Shown here: positions 9,244-18,769 of the stretch, in pieces
Position numbering within the stretch: position 1 is the first letter of the stretch
How the letters are laid out: each line of letters opens with the position of its first letter
NCBI RefSeq assembly: GCF_001183545.1
Contig: NZ_KQ236688.1
Coordinates: 1,951,149-2,015,148 of the forward strand
Length of the DNA stretch: 64,000 bases
Direction of reading: 5' to 3'
Source of the DNA: Cellvibrio sp. pealriver
GTDB lineage: Bacteria > Pseudomonadota > Gammaproteobacteria > Pseudomonadales > Cellvibrionaceae
The notes under the pieces: generated by a model
What the model was told of the DNA's origin: nothing
The model's input: the letters and a program-made list of their open reading frames with translations, nothing else
The model's database searches: none
Program-made: the position numbers and the translations under genes

Positions 9244-10539
9244 CTACTGCAAATAACGTTCAATGACCGCGAGCGTTTTATCCAGCGCACCGCGATTTTC
9301 CTGCGCGACCCGCAATGCATTTTCGCCGCGACATTTTCTCAGCGCAGCATCCTCTATCAAAACGCTCAAGGCTTGTACCAATTGATTTGCATTACTTGTC
9401 ATCTGTAATGCATCCGCTTGCACCATCAACCGTGAGACCTCTGCAAAATTAAAGACATGCTCACCGCTTAGTAGAGGTAATCCCCATGCTGCTGGCTCGA
9501 TAAAATTGTGCCCGCCGTTAGGAACCAAACTGCCTCCCACAAATGCAATATCGCTCGCTCCAAACAGCAGGAGTAACTCACCCATGGTATCGCCCAACAA
9601 AATGTCCATCTCTGCTGTAAATACGCCACTGCTGCGACGAACTGTGTTAAAACCGCGACTAGTGCAAAGTTGACCCACTCGCGTAAACCGCTCGGGATGT
9701 CGCGGAACCAAAATCAATAACGGAGAAACAAGTAATGTGTTTTCACTTGGTCGGGCTTTGTGTTCACGTAGTTGGGCAAAGGCATCAAGGATAATTTCAT
9801 CTTCACCTTGATGAGTACTGGCAGCAATCCAAATCAATCGCTGGCCGTTATTTGAAAGCGATGACTTCAACAATTGCGCCTGGCTTTTTAATTCATCGCT
9901 CAAGGTTAAATCGAATTTAATATTACCTGTCACCACCACATTGGATTGCGGCAACCCCAAGTCAATAAATCGTTGTGCATCGGCGTGGTTTTGAATCAAT
10001 GCAGTGGAAATATGTTGCAACATGGGAGCGGTCAATCCAGAGAAACGCGCATAACCACGTGCCGACTTTGCAGACAATCGTCCATTGATCAACAGTGCCG
10101 GAATATTGCGCTTGGCGCATGCCGCCAAGGTATTTGGCCACAATTCAGTTTCCATCACCAAATACACCGATGGGTTAATGCGATGCAGAAAGCGCGCAAT
10201 AACATCAGGTAAGTCATAAGGCGCATACACGTGAAAAACAGAATCACCCAAGGTAGCACGCACCCGCTCGGAGCCGGTGGGTGTTGTTGTGGTAATCACC
10301 AATTGAATTGCAGGATTGGATTGCAAGCGGCGGATCAACGGCAAGGCTGCTAAAAATTCACCCACCGATACGGTGTGTAACCAAATTATTTTTTTCGGTG
10401 AGGCCTGTGCCGGGAAAAATGCAAAACGCTCAGACCAACGACGGACATAGGCCGGCGCAGAAACCGAGCGCCACAACAAGCGCAATAAAATGACAGGAAG
10501 CAGGCAATAAAAAATGAGCGTGTATAAAAAACGCATCAT
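9244..10539 (-). CDS. waaA: Kdo transferase WaaA
   Basis: A 431-residue GT30 glycosyltransferase. It adds 3-deoxy-D-manno-octulosonic acid to lipid IVA, the first step of LPS core assembly, at the cytoplasmic face of the inner membrane. An N-terminal membrane anchor (about residues 4-24) is followed by WLHTVSVGEF with the catalytic Glu at about position 61. GNIKFDL and the donor-site region GGSLVPNGGHNFIEPAAWG are further signatures. Translation is probably coupled to the upstream lipoprotein gene: its stop and this start overlap as TGATG. The gene is convergent with tolC and shares its terminator. Confidence 0.95.
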   Translation of the reverse strand: MMRFLYTLIFYCLLPVILLRLLWRSVSAPAYVRRWSERFAFFPAQASPKKIIWLHTVSVGEFLAALPLIRRLQSNPAIQLVITTTTPTGSERVRATLGDSVFHVYAPYDLPDVIARFLHRINPSVYLVMETELWPNTLAACAKRNIPALLINGRLSAKSARGYARFSGLTAPMLQHISTALIQNHADAQRFIDLGLPQSNVVVTGNIKFDLTLSDELKSQAQLLKSSLSNNGQRLIWIAASTHQGEDEIILDAFAQLREHKARPSENTLLVSPLLILVPRHPERFTRVGQLCTSRGFNTVRRSSGVFTAEMDILLGDTMGELLLLFGASDIAFVGGSLVPNGGHNFIEPAAWGLPLLSGEHVFNFAEVSRLMVQADALQMTSNANQLVQALSVLIEDAALRKCRGENALRVAQENRGALDKTLAVIERYLQ

Positions 10540-11270
10540 CAGTGAGCAGCCGGGGTAAGTTGTACGCGCGCCGGGCTACCCAGCTTTATATCGCCACGTA
10601 CGCGATACCCTGGAACTGCATCGCGCATTTTTTGATAGATCCAGCGCCCTTCTACATCAGTTCGGGCAATAATAATTGCCAAACTGTTGGTGGCTTTTAG
10701 TTTATTGGCGATTTCAGCGAGCTTGGCAAGTATGCGCGGATCATCCTTGCCTAACAAACTGGCATCCAATAAAAACTCATTGGCACCACCACGGTAAGGC
10801 TCTACCGGCGGAGCCGCCTTGATTTGCTCAGTCAGCGCGCTGGATACTTCTTTAATCAATAAATTTGTCGGATCAACAATACGCGCGTTATTCAGCATAG
10901 TAGTCGCTTGCGAATAATTTCCACGCGCTGCAGCCTGACGTGCCAAATCTACATAGCGCATGACAATACCCTGCAAACCACCTTTCGCCCGCTGATTGTT
11001 CGGATCCAATTTGAGCGCTGCACGGAAATAATCAAATGCGTTGTCATTTTTCGGTGTCAGCAGCTGATCTTGCGATAGCGTGTATTCACCGTTGAGGATC
11101 AACATCTTCACAACCTGCTGCTCTTTGGTAATCACCTGAGGCTTCTGCACCACCGGAGCGGGAGCAGGTGCCGGTGCTTTTTTCTGATTCATCCAAAATG
11201 GTGTTTGGCAGCCGCTCAAGCTAAACGCCATCACCATCAATAATCCAAGGCGACCAACAACCGTCAACAT
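10539..11270 (-). CDS. TPR-containing lipoprotein of unknown function
   Basis: A 243-residue predicted lipoprotein with lipobox LSGC (Cys21) after a hydrophobic signal peptide. A Pro/Ala linker (KAPAPAPAPVVQKP) follows. The middle contains about two tetratricopeptide-like helical repeats (about residues 75-150: AFDYFRAALKLDPNNQRA and SQATTMLNNARIVDPTN). The C-terminal 80 residues look like a degenerate OmpA-type peptidoglycan-binding fold (LLDASLL, IIIARTDVEG), but I cannot confirm this. Its stop codon overlaps the waaA start, so it is probably co-translated with Kdo transferase. An envelope role is likely; the specific function is unknown. Confidence 0.75.
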   Translation of the reverse strand: MLTVVGRLGLLMVMAFSLSGCQTPFWMNQKKAPAPAPAPVVQKPQVITKEQQVVKMLILNGEYTLSQDQLLTPKNDNAFDYFRAALKLDPNNQRAKGGLQGIVMRYVDLARQAAARGNYSQATTMLNNARIVDPTNLLIKEVSSALTEQIKAAPPVEPYRGGANEFLLDASLLGKDDPRILAKLAEIANKLKATNSLAIIIARTDVEGRWIYQKMRDAVPGYRVRGDIKLGSPARVQLTPAAH

Positions 11271-11471
11271 AGTGGCAACTCTCTTCTCTTAAATAAGCAA
11301 CAAGGTATATTCAGGAACTGATTGTGTTTGACAGTAAACACTGCAGGTAAAAAAAGATAAATTCACAGATCAAGGGAATGATAGGCATTGCCCAGTGTCC
11401 ATAGGCCGCGTATGTTACTGTAACTCAGTCGCGCCGACATCCCGGCCTTATCAATTAGACCCAGAAAAATC

Positions 11472-13286
11472 ATGATACTTTCACACCTTTTTTCACGCCT
11501 TTTTTTGCTGCTTCCTGCCGGCTTGCTAGCTCTCAGCCTTTCCATCAATGCCGCAGATGATCCATTCGCACCCAAAAACCAGAGCTTTAACCAATCCCCG
11601 ACGACATTAAGTAATCAGTTGGTTGCTCAGGATGAGTTTTTGCCTGTCGGCCAAGCGTTCATTCCGACGTTTACCATCGAAAACAACAGGTTTTTGCTGC
11701 ACTGGTCGATTGCAGAAGCTTATTACTTGTACGAAGAGCGCTTCAAATTCAAAGCCGATCAAGGCATTGAATTAACACCACGCTATACACCCGGAAAAAT
11801 GAAGTACGACGAGCTCTTTGAACGCGAAACCATGGTGCATTATCACGCGGTGACTGCCAGCTTTGATCTGAATAACATCACCGCCCCTTTTACTTTGAAT
11901 ATCGAATATCAGGGCTGTGCCGATGCCGGTCTTTGCTATCCCCCACAGAAAAAAACACTCGCAGTAGATCCCACTAATGCACTGGTAGTGGAGCAAACAG
12001 CCACATCTCCAGCAACCGGGTCGCCAGCCGCCGCGCCTCCAACCACAACACCGTCTGCAAACATGCCTGAGCCAGAAGCCGGGTCTGGCTGGATTGTGCA
12101 AGCCATGATTCTGGCGCTGCTGGGAGGGATTATCCTGAATTTAATGCCCTGCGTATTTCCAGTGCTGTCTATTAAAGTGATGAGCCTGGCTGCAGCCGAC
12201 CGCAAGCGACTGGCGATCCATGGCTGGGCTTATACAGCAGGTATTGTGCTCTGCTTTGTAGGATTTGCGATTGCGTTATTACTTGCCCGCAAAGGAGGTG
12301 AAGCTATCGGCTGGGGCTTCCAGCTGCAGTCGCCGGAATTGATCGCCGCGCTCGCCTATTTGTTTTTTGTGATGGGACTGAGCATGTCAGGAGTCATTAA
12401 TATCGGCACCAGCCTAATGGGTGCCGGACAAAACTTGACCCAAAAATCAGGCCTTGGCGGCTCCTTCTTTACCGGGGTTCTCGCGGCTGTTGTCGCAAGC
12501 CCCTGCACTGCACCGTTTATGGGGGCCGCTCTTGGTTTTGCACTTACCCAACCTGCGATCTTATGCATCGCTGTCTTTGCGGCACTGGGTTTCGGTATGG
12601 CTCTACCCTTGCTGCTACTGTGCTATTTACCTGCATTAGCCACCCGACTCCCGAAACCCGGGGTATGGATGGACAATCTCAAGCAATTTTTGGCCTTTCC
12701 GCTGTACTTGAGTGCCATCTGGTTATTGTGGGTTTTTGGCCGCCAGACAAGCGTCGGTGGCATGGCCGCACTCTGTGTAGGAGCAGTCGCAATCGCTTTC
12801 GGTTGCTGGTTACTGGCACGCTCCACCACTGGAATTTGGCAATGGATCCGCCGTTTGGGTATCGCAACCAGCTGGATATTGGCAGTAGCCCTTGTTTGGC
12901 AGGGCTCAAATGGCAATCAAGACACACTTGCAACTGATCGCTGGCAAACTTATTCGCCCGAATTGGTCGCCCAAGCGCGTGCGGACGGCCGCCCGGTATT
13001 TATCAATCTGACTGCAGATTGGTGCCTTACCTGCTTGGCCAATGAACGTATCGCACTGCACACCGATGCCACCGAGCAACTATTTGATGTACTCAACGTG
13101 GCAACATTTAAAGGCGATTGGACGAATACTGACCCGAAAATCACTGAACTTTTGCAGGAATATGGCCGCAGTGGTGTTCCTTTGTACCTGTGGTTTCCCG
13201 CTGGCAGCAACGAAAGGGCTGTTGTTTTACCCCAATTACTAACACCGGAAATTCTTGCAAATGCAATGCAAGGTGAAAAAAACTAG
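11472..13286 (+). CDS. dsbD: thiol:disulfide interchange protein DsbD
   Basis: A 604-residue transmembrane reductant conduit. It passes electrons from cytoplasmic thioredoxin to periplasmic DsbC/DsbE-type proteins. A signal peptide (to about residue 27) is followed by the N-terminal alpha domain with its Cys pair at 149 and 155 (GCADAGLC). The eight-helix beta domain has its pair at Cys227 (MPCVFPVLS) and Cys345 (ASPCTAPF). The C-terminal thioredoxin-like gamma domain has WCLTC at Cys518/Cys521. All six redox cysteines are present. It lies upstream of aroQ and accBC, as in Pseudomonas. Confidence 0.97.
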   Translation: MILSHLFSRLFLLLPAGLLALSLSINAADDPFAPKNQSFNQSPTTLSNQLVAQDEFLPVGQAFIPTFTIENNRFLLHWSIAEAYYLYEERFKFKADQGIELTPRYTPGKMKYDELFERETMVHYHAVTASFDLNNITAPFTLNIEYQGCADAGLCYPPQKKTLAVDPTNALVVEQTATSPATGSPAAAPPTTTPSANMPEPEAGSGWIVQAMILALLGGIILNLMPCVFPVLSIKVMSLAAADRKRLAIHGWAYTAGIVLCFVGFAIALLLARKGGEAIGWGFQLQSPELIAALAYLFFVMGLSMSGVINIGTSLMGAGQNLTQKSGLGGSFFTGVLAAVVASPCTAPFMGAALGFALTQPAILCIAVFAALGFGMALPLLLLCYLPALATRLPKPGVWMDNLKQFLAFPLYLSAIWLLWVFGRQTSVGGMAALCVGAVAIAFGCWLLARSTTGIWQWIRRLGIATSWILAVALVWQGSNGNQDTLATDRWQTYSPELVAQARADGRPVFINLTADWCLTCLANERIALHTDATEQLFDVLNVATFKGDWTNTDPKITELLQEYGRSGVPLYLWFPAGSNERAVVLPQLLTPEILANAMQGEKN

Positions 13287-13609
13287 CATTTCGACGATTT
13301 TTACAGAAGATGATTCATTTTTGATGCTTTTTATGTCAAGTTCCCCCATCTTGCTGCCAACATGAGGGCAAGATGTCGGGATAATCGAACAAAACAGCTA
13401 TTTCCGCGTTTATTTTTACAACCCTAACGACTAACTTCTGCAATCTTGCAGGCATTTTCTGTCATATTAATAAAATTTCGCCGTTATCGTGGACAGACCT
13501 ACATTTTTGCGGCAAACTCCCCACACTTTCAGATCCCCGGCAAGCTGAACCAGGCATTTCCCCGCCAGTCACAGCATAAAACCAGAAAATCACCGCAGGA
13601 TTAGTGTTA
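13287..13609. other. intergenic region between dsbD and aroQ
   Basis: A 323-base gap without a gene. It contains an 8-bp inverted repeat (CATCTTGC 13347-13354, GCAAGATG 13368-13375) that is not followed by a T-run. Its downstream part presumably holds the promoter of the aroQ-accBC genes. Confidence 0.5.
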
Positions 13610-14047
13610 ATGGCAACCATTTTGGTACTTCATGGCCCCAACCTGAATCTTCTTGGGTTGCGCGAACCAGGCATCTATGGCGCTACCACCCTCGAAGACA
13701 TCAACCGCAATTTGGCTCAAACCGCGCAAGCAGCGGGCCACCATTTGCAAACCCTGCAAAGCAACGCTGAATACGAACTAATTGACCGTATCCATGATGC
13801 GCGCAAAGAAGGGGTCGATTTCATTATCATCAACCCTGCTGCTTTTACACACACCAGTGTCGCACTGCGCGATGCGCTGTTGGGCGTGGACATTCCTTTT
13901 ATCGAAGTGCATTTATCGAACGTCCACAAACGTGAAGCGTTTCGCCACCATTCTTATTTTTCAGATGTTGCCCAAGGCGTCATCTGCGGTTTTGGTGCCA
14001 CCAGTTATGATCTGGCATTACAAGCTGCGTTCAAATTAGTTAAGTAG
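13610..14047 (+). CDS. aroQ: type II 3-dehydroquinate dehydratase
   Basis: A 145-residue enzyme of the shikimate pathway that dehydrates 3-dehydroquinate and forms dodecamers in the cytoplasm. The N-terminal signature [21 protein letters not shown] contains the catalytic Tyr. [20 protein letters not shown] carries the conserved Asn/His substrate-binding segment. The ATG at 13610 is preferred over GTG at 13604 because AGGA is 9 nt from the ATG but only 3 nt from the GTG. The gene directly precedes accBC, the conserved Pseudomonas arrangement. Confidence 0.96.
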   Translation: MATILVLHGPNLNLLGLREPGIYGATTLEDINRNLAQTAQAAGHHLQTLQSNAEYELIDRIHDARKEGVDFIIINPAAFTHTSVALRDALLGVDIPFIEVHLSNVHKREAFRHHSYFSDVAQGVICGFGATSYDLALQAAFKLVK

Positions 14048-14112
14048 TTTTCATTCATGTGGCCCATGCGGCCATCACCAACCACAACATACCTTGTTGC
14101 AGAGAGGACTTT

Positions 14113-14580
14113 ATGGATATTCGCAAAATTAAAAAACTGATCGAACTGTTGGAAGAATCCAACATCGGCGAATTGGAAATCAAAGAAGGCGAAGAATCTG
14201 TTCGTATCGCACGCAATAGCGGCACCACCCAATATTTCAGTGCTCCAGCACCTGCTTTTGCCGCCCCCGCTGCACCAGCCGCTGCCGCTCCAGCAGCTGC
14301 ACCCGCCGCCCCAACTGCCGCGCCCGCTGCTGCACCTGCAGTATCTGGCCACATTGTTAAATCACCTATGGTTGGCACCTTCTACCGCTCACCAAGCCCA
14401 GGCTCACCTTCATTCATCGAAGTGGGCAAACATGTGAAGGTTGGCGATGTTATTTGTATCATCGAAGCCATGAAAATGATGAACCAGATCGAAGCCGACA
14501 AAGCCGGTGTTATCGAAGCCATTCTGGTTGAAGATGGTAATCCTGTTGAGTTCGATCAGCCTTTAGTGACCATTGCTTAA
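14113..14580 (+). CDS. accB: biotin carboxyl carrier protein of acetyl-CoA carboxylase
   Basis: A 155-residue carrier that delivers carboxybiotin between AccC and AccAD in the first step of fatty-acid synthesis. The N-terminal conserved helix ([16 protein letters not shown]) is followed by an Ala/Pro-rich flexible linker (about residues 48-78). The C-terminal biotinyl domain has the biotinylation motif EAMKM with Lys121. The start at 14113 has a strong ribosome site (AGAGAGGA). The accC gene follows 59 nt later, as is usual for an accBC operon. Confidence 0.97.
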   Translation: MDIRKIKKLIELLEESNIGELEIKEGEESVRIARNSGTTQYFSAPAPAFAAPAAPAAAAPAAAPAAPTAAPAAAPAVSGHIVKSPMVGTFYRSPSPGSPSFIEVGKHVKVGDVICIIEAMKMMNQIEADKAGVIEAILVEDGNPVEFDQPLVTIA

Positions 14581-14639
14581 TTAACTGTTGTGGTTGTCGC
14601 TAGCGACAATCCAATCACTAATCGCTGAGGAACAGAGTT

Positions 14640-15980
14640 ATGTTCGATAAAATTTTGATCGCCAACCGTGGCGAAATCGCGTTGCGTGTATTGCGCGCCT
14701 GTAAGGAGCTGGGCATCAAGACTGTTGCCGTGCACTCACAGATTGACCGCGATTTAAAACACGTACGCCTGGCGGATGAGTCCGTTTGTATCGGCCCCAA
14801 CCCGTCGCCAAAAAGCTACCTGAATGTACCGGCCATTATCGCCGCTATGGAAATTACCGATGCCGAAGCCGTTCACCCGGGTTACGGTTTTCTTGCTGAA
14901 AACGCCGACTTTGCCGAGCGCGTGCAAAAAAGCGGCTTTACCTTTATTGGTCCCGATCCCGATGTCATCCGTATGATGGGCGACAAGGTAGAAGCGATCA
15001 AGGCAATGAAAAAAGCAGGCGTTCCTACCGTTCCCGGCTCAGATGGCCCACTGCCGGATGATCCCGAAGAATGCCTGAAAATCGCCAAGCGCATCGGCTA
15101 TCCCATTATCATCAAAGCCGCTGCAGGCGGTGGTGGCCGCGGCATGCGCGTAGTACACACCGAAGCTGCACTTATCAGCTCCATTCATGTAACCCAGGGC
15201 GAAGCCAAAGCAGCATTTGGTGATGGCACGGTATACATGGAAAAATTCCTGCAAAACCCACGTCACGTAGAAGTACAAATCTTGTCTGACGGTCAGGGCA
15301 ATGCAATCCATTTGGGTGACCGCGACTGCTCCTTGCAACGCCGCCACCAAAAAGTATTGGAAGAAGCGCCAGCCCCCGGGATTCCTCAGGAAGTTCGCGA
15401 GCAAACCTATGCCGCCTGTGTAAAAGCGTGTATCGATATCAAATACAAAGGCGCGGGCACTTTTGAGTTTTTGTACGAAGATGGCCGCTTCTATTTCATC
15501 GAGATGAACACCCGTATCCAGGTTGAGCATCCAGTGTCTGAAATGGTGACTGGTATCGACCTGATCAAAGAGCAAATCCGCGTCTGTTCCGGCTTGCCCT
15601 TATCGATCAAGCAATCCGATGTCATTATTCGCGGCCATTCATTTGAATGCCGTATCAATGCCGAAGACCCAAAAACCTTTATGCCTTGCCCTGGTTTGGT
15701 AAAAGGCTTCCATGCTCCCGGTGGATTGGGTGTGCGCGTGGATTCACATTTGTACAACGGCTACACAGTGCCACCAAATTACGATTCAATGATCGCCAAA
15801 ATTATCACCTACGGTGATACTCGCGAGATCGCTTTGAACCGTATGCGCAACGCGCTGGATGAAACCATTGTGGATGGCATCCGCACCAATATCCCTCTGC
15901 AACAGATGTTGGTACGCGACACCGAATTCCGTAAAGGTGGCGTGAACATCCACTATCTGGAAAAGAAACTGGCCGAATAA
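14640..15980 (+). CDS. accC: biotin carboxylase subunit of acetyl-CoA carboxylase
   Basis: A 446-residue ATP-grasp enzyme that carboxylates the biotin on AccB. The N-terminal domain begins [20 protein letters not shown]. The ATP-grasp region includes the glycine-rich loop [11 protein letters not shown] at about residues 161-171, and the catalytic region [15 protein letters not shown] is intact. Length matches the family (about 447). It is co-directional with accB and is followed by a strong terminator that ends the operon. Confidence 0.98.
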   Translation: MFDKILIANRGEIALRVLRACKELGIKTVAVHSQIDRDLKHVRLADESVCIGPNPSPKSYLNVPAIIAAMEITDAEAVHPGYGFLAENADFAERVQKSGFTFIGPDPDVIRMMGDKVEAIKAMKKAGVPTVPGSDGPLPDDPEECLKIAKRIGYPIIIKAAAGGGGRGMRVVHTEAALISSIHVTQGEAKAAFGDGTVYMEKFLQNPRHVEVQILSDGQGNAIHLGDRDCSLQRRHQKVLEEAPAPGIPQEVREQTYAACVKACIDIKYKGAGTFEFLYEDGRFYFIEMNTRIQVEHPVSEMVTGIDLIKEQIRVCSGLPLSIKQSDVIIRGHSFECRINAEDPKTFMPCPGLVKGFHAPGGLGVRVDSHLYNGYTVPPNYDSMIAKIITYGDTREIALNRMRNALDETIVDGIRTNIPLQQMLVRDTEFRKGGVNIHYLEKKLAE

Positions 15981-15997
15981 AATGTGCCAGTGGATCG

Positions 15998-16025
15998 AAA
16001 GGGCGCGATTTATCGCGCCCTTTTT
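15998..16025 (+). terminator. rho-independent terminator after accC
   Basis: AGGGCGCGA and TCGCGCCCT pair around a TTTA-type loop and are followed by TTTT. It ends the accBC transcript and excludes an upstream start for prmA. Confidence 0.9.
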
Positions 16026-16076
16026 GCTTTAATCACCTTCAAATTCAACACTTCTTTTATCAACAGCAGAATTCCT

Positions 16077-16958
16077 ATGCCTTGGCTGCAATTGAAAATC
16101 ATCACTTCACGCCGTTACGTCAGCTCACTTGAAGACTCCCTGCTCGCCTGCGGTGCTGCCTCGGTAACCCTGCAAGACAATGCCGACCAACCCATCCTTG
16201 AACCGGGATTAGGGGAAACGCCGCTATGGGATAGCGTAAAAATGACCGGGTTGTTTGATGCAGAAATCGACACTGCACACACTATCGCACTCGCCGAACG
16301 CCGTTTTGGCAACCCACTGCCTGAACATTCCTGGGAGCAATTGGAAGACAAGGATTGGGAGCGGGAATGGATGAGCAACTACCATGCTATCCGCTGTGGA
16401 GAACGCCTGTGGATTTGCCCAAGCTGGCAAACACCGCCTGAACCAGACAAAGTGAACCTGATGCTTGACCCCGGCCTTGCCTTTGGCACCGGTACTCACC
16501 CCACCACTTTCTTATGCATGCAGTGGATCGACCAGCAAGACTTCACCGGCAAAACGGTTATCGACTACGGGTGTGGTTCTGGAATCCTTGGCATAGCAAC
16601 GCTTTTGTTAGGTGCAAAACAAGTGATCGGTGTCGATATAGACCCACAGGCGCTGCTCGCCACCACCGAGAATGCCAAGCGCAACAATTTGCCCGCCGAT
16701 GCCATGCCCGTGTATCTGCCACCGGATTGCCCAAACACTCAAGTGGATGTGATGTTGGCTAACATCCTCGCGGGCCCCTTGGCTGAACTTGCACCGGCGC
16801 TTAGCGCCATGACCAAAACCGGTGGAAAGCTGTGCTTGTCAGGCATACTTTCAGTTCAGGCCAACACCGTCATGGCAGCTTATGAAGCCTGGTTTGTATT
16901 CGACCCGGTTGCCGAACATGAAGAATGGGTCAGATTAACGGCGACAAAAGTAAAGTAA
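16077..16958 (+). CDS. prmA: ribosomal protein L11 methyltransferase PrmA
   Basis: A 293-residue SAM-dependent methyltransferase that trimethylates ribosomal protein L11. The N-terminal substrate-recognition domain begins MPWLQLKIITSRRYVSSLED. It is followed by FGTGTHPTT, the SAM-binding motif VIDYGCGSGILGIAT, and the post-motif MLANILAGPL. The start at 16077 is used because the open frame upstream crosses the accC terminator and does not match the family. The order accC-prmA-DUF3426-dusB-fis is conserved in Pseudomonas. Confidence 0.95.
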   Translation: MPWLQLKIITSRRYVSSLEDSLLACGAASVTLQDNADQPILEPGLGETPLWDSVKMTGLFDAEIDTAHTIALAERRFGNPLPEHSWEQLEDKDWEREWMSNYHAIRCGERLWICPSWQTPPEPDKVNLMLDPGLAFGTGTHPTTFLCMQWIDQQDFTGKTVIDYGCGSGILGIATLLLGAKQVIGVDIDPQALLATTENAKRNNLPADAMPVYLPPDCPNTQVDVMLANILAGPLAELAPALSAMTKTGGKLCLSGILSVQANTVMAAYEAWFVFDPVAEHEEWVRLTATKVK

Positions 16959-17052
16959 GAAGGTGAGCCAGTTGGCATTGCGGATTCGGAGCATGAATCC
17001 TCATTGTCGCTGGAATTTACCCTGAGCTTTCCGCTGGGTAAACTGCAATATA

Positions 17053-17080
17053 TTGAGCCGCAAACCGTAAACTGTATATT
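17053..17080 (+). promoter_or_regulatory. candidate sigma-70 promoter
   Basis: TTGAGC and TATATT (5 of 6 matches) are spaced by 16 nt, 57 nt upstream of the DUF3426 gene start. Confidence 0.4.
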
Positions 17081-17136
17081 ACTGATAAAAAGGCATCCGG
17101 GCTTTTCAACCCTCAGGTGTTAAGAGCAAATCAACT

Positions 17137-18633
17137 ATGACGTCGCCCAGTAACCCAATGATCACCCGCTGCCCAAAATGCGGAACTGCATTTCGCATCA
17201 CCCCGAGCCAACTGCAATCCGCAAAAGGCGCGGTTCGCTGTGGCTCTTGTTTGCATGTATTCAAGGCTCAGGAATATTTGGTAACTGCCCCGGCTGCAAA
17301 AACGGCAACCAAACCGCCTGTTAGTCCATCCTCCAAAACAAGCCCTGATACGAAACCGATCCCAAAACCAATAGCTCAACCATTAAAACACCAGGCAACC
17401 ATAGTTGCGCCACCTGCGCCCTCCCGAACAGAAACCACGTCACAACCCGTGATGCGGATACTTGATAAATCTTCTCTGGATCAAACCGATGACATTCTTA
17501 TCAGCGACGATATGGATGACATGAAATCCGACACCAAAAGCTATGAATTCGATGGCTTTATGGATATAGATATGGCACCCAAGCCAGAAGTGTCCCTTTT
17601 CGAGCGCAAGCTGCGCGACAAAGACCCTGAAGAGGATACCAAAAGCACTGCCGACGAATCCTGGGCGGAAATGCTGATTGAAGATGAGGAAGATGACACA
17701 CCCCAATTAGCTGTCATCAAACCTAAAACTGAAGAGCAGCTTGCCGATGATGAACTAGCCAGCAGCATAGCCATTCAGAATGAACGCCCAACAGGCGCCC
17801 CCTCGGCAACCAATCCCCGAACCAACCCTGGCTTGGTATTTAGCCTAGTAGACGAACCCGAAGAGATACCACAAAACAAGCAGTCTGATGACGACTTAGT
17901 CTTAAGCGATGAGCTGGCAAATATACCCAATCATCAAGGGTTTAGCGCGAGCGCCAGTAACGTATCAGACATGCCTGACCCAAGACTATTTGCAGAACCG
18001 GACGAAACCCCATCACCAAAAGAGGAGGAAGCCTCAAAGCGTCAGGTAAAAACCCAGCCTAAGATTCGCGCATACGACAACTCACGCTCGGCATTATTAA
18101 TGAACATCATGCCGGCACCTATTGAGTTCACCGCTAAACGCATGCGTCGTTGGTACCAAAGCAAACTATGGCCGACACTCAGCTGTCTTGCATTGATCGC
18201 ATTGATAGTACAGGTTGGCTGGTTTAAGTTTGATTACTTCAGTCGGGTCGAGCCCTATCGCACGGGTTACGTATTTTTGTGTCCGTATATTGGGTGTCAG
18301 GTACCTACTCTGGTCGATACCAGTCGGATCATCACCTCCAACCTTTCCGTACGAACCAATAAAGAGGTTGCCGATGCCCTGGAGGTGGATGTATTGATCA
18401 TTAATAACGCTCCGTTTGAACAACCCTTCCCCGATCTGGAGCTTGTATTCACTGACATCAATGAAAACAATGTAGCAGCGCGGCGCTTTAAACCCGAGGA
18501 GTATCTGGGGGGAGAAATGGCAGGACAACAGCTGATGCCGCAAAACCAAAAAGTCTATATCAGTCTAGACTTGGTAGATCCCGGCGCTGAAGCAGTGAAT
18601 TACTACATTCAAATTATCGGCAACCAGCAATAA
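17137..18633 (+). CDS. zinc-ribbon and DUF3426 membrane protein
   Basis: A 498-residue protein of unknown function. The N-terminus is an MJ0042-type zinc finger with two CxxC pairs (CPKCGTAF and CGSC, about residues 11-35). A long low-complexity, acidic, Ser/Asp/Glu-rich region follows (about 60-310). A single membrane helix lies at about residues 350-367 (LSCLALIALIVQVGWF). The C-terminal DUF3426 domain (about 370-498) would be periplasmic. It lies between prmA and dusB, its usual place in Pseudomonas-like genomes. The family's molecular role is not established. Confidence 0.88.
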   Translation: MTSPSNPMITRCPKCGTAFRITPSQLQSAKGAVRCGSCLHVFKAQEYLVTAPAAKTATKPPVSPSSKTSPDTKPIPKPIAQPLKHQATIVAPPAPSRTETTSQPVMRILDKSSLDQTDDILISDDMDDMKSDTKSYEFDGFMDIDMAPKPEVSLFERKLRDKDPEEDTKSTADESWAEMLIEDEEDDTPQLAVIKPKTEEQLADDELASSIAIQNERPTGAPSATNPRTNPGLVFSLVDEPEEIPQNKQSDDDLVLSDELANIPNHQGFSASASNVSDMPDPRLFAEPDETPSPKEEEASKRQVKTQPKIRAYDNSRSALLMNIMPAPIEFTAKRMRRWYQSKLWPTLSCLALIALIVQVGWFKFDYFSRVEPYRTGYVFLCPYIGCQVPTLVDTSRIITSNLSVRTNKEVADALEVDVLIINNAPFEQPFPDLELVFTDINENNVAARRFKPEEYLGGEMAGQQLMPQNQKVYISLDLVDPGAEAVNYYIQIIGNQQ

Positions 18634-18723
18634 AGAATAGGTATTCCAAAACAACCCGGCTGGCCTGCAACCCCATGGAATAGAGAATATGGAATTCGGT
18701 TTTATCGGTCATGCTTACTCTCC

Positions 18724-18756
18724 TTTAACATGCACTCTTTTAACATGCACTCTTTT
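18724..18756. repeat. 15-bp period tandem duplication
   Basis: TTTAACATGCACTC occurs twice with a period of 15 bases, followed by a partial third TTT. It lies just ahead of the probable TTG start of the next gene. Confidence 0.9.
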
Positions 18757-18769
18757 GAGGTGCTTTCTT

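Noticed and set aside
11363..11575. Minus-strand open frame across the dsbD start
   Set aside because: It overlaps the dsbD signal peptide coding region and has no family resemblance.
14059..14378. Open frames on both strands around the accB linker
   Set aside because: They arise from the Ala/Pro-rich, GC-biased linker codons of accB read in other frames.
17016..17042. Inverted repeat TTTACCC / GGGTAAA between prmA and the DUF3426 gene
   Set aside because: Only 7 bp with a 13-nt loop and no T-run; not enough to call a terminator or operator.
18689..18769. ATG start giving 27 extra residues on the binding-protein-like gene
   Set aside because: The extra residues are encoded by a tandem repeat, place a second hydrophobic Cys-rich stretch before a good signal peptide, and lack a well-placed ribosome site; kept only as an alternative.
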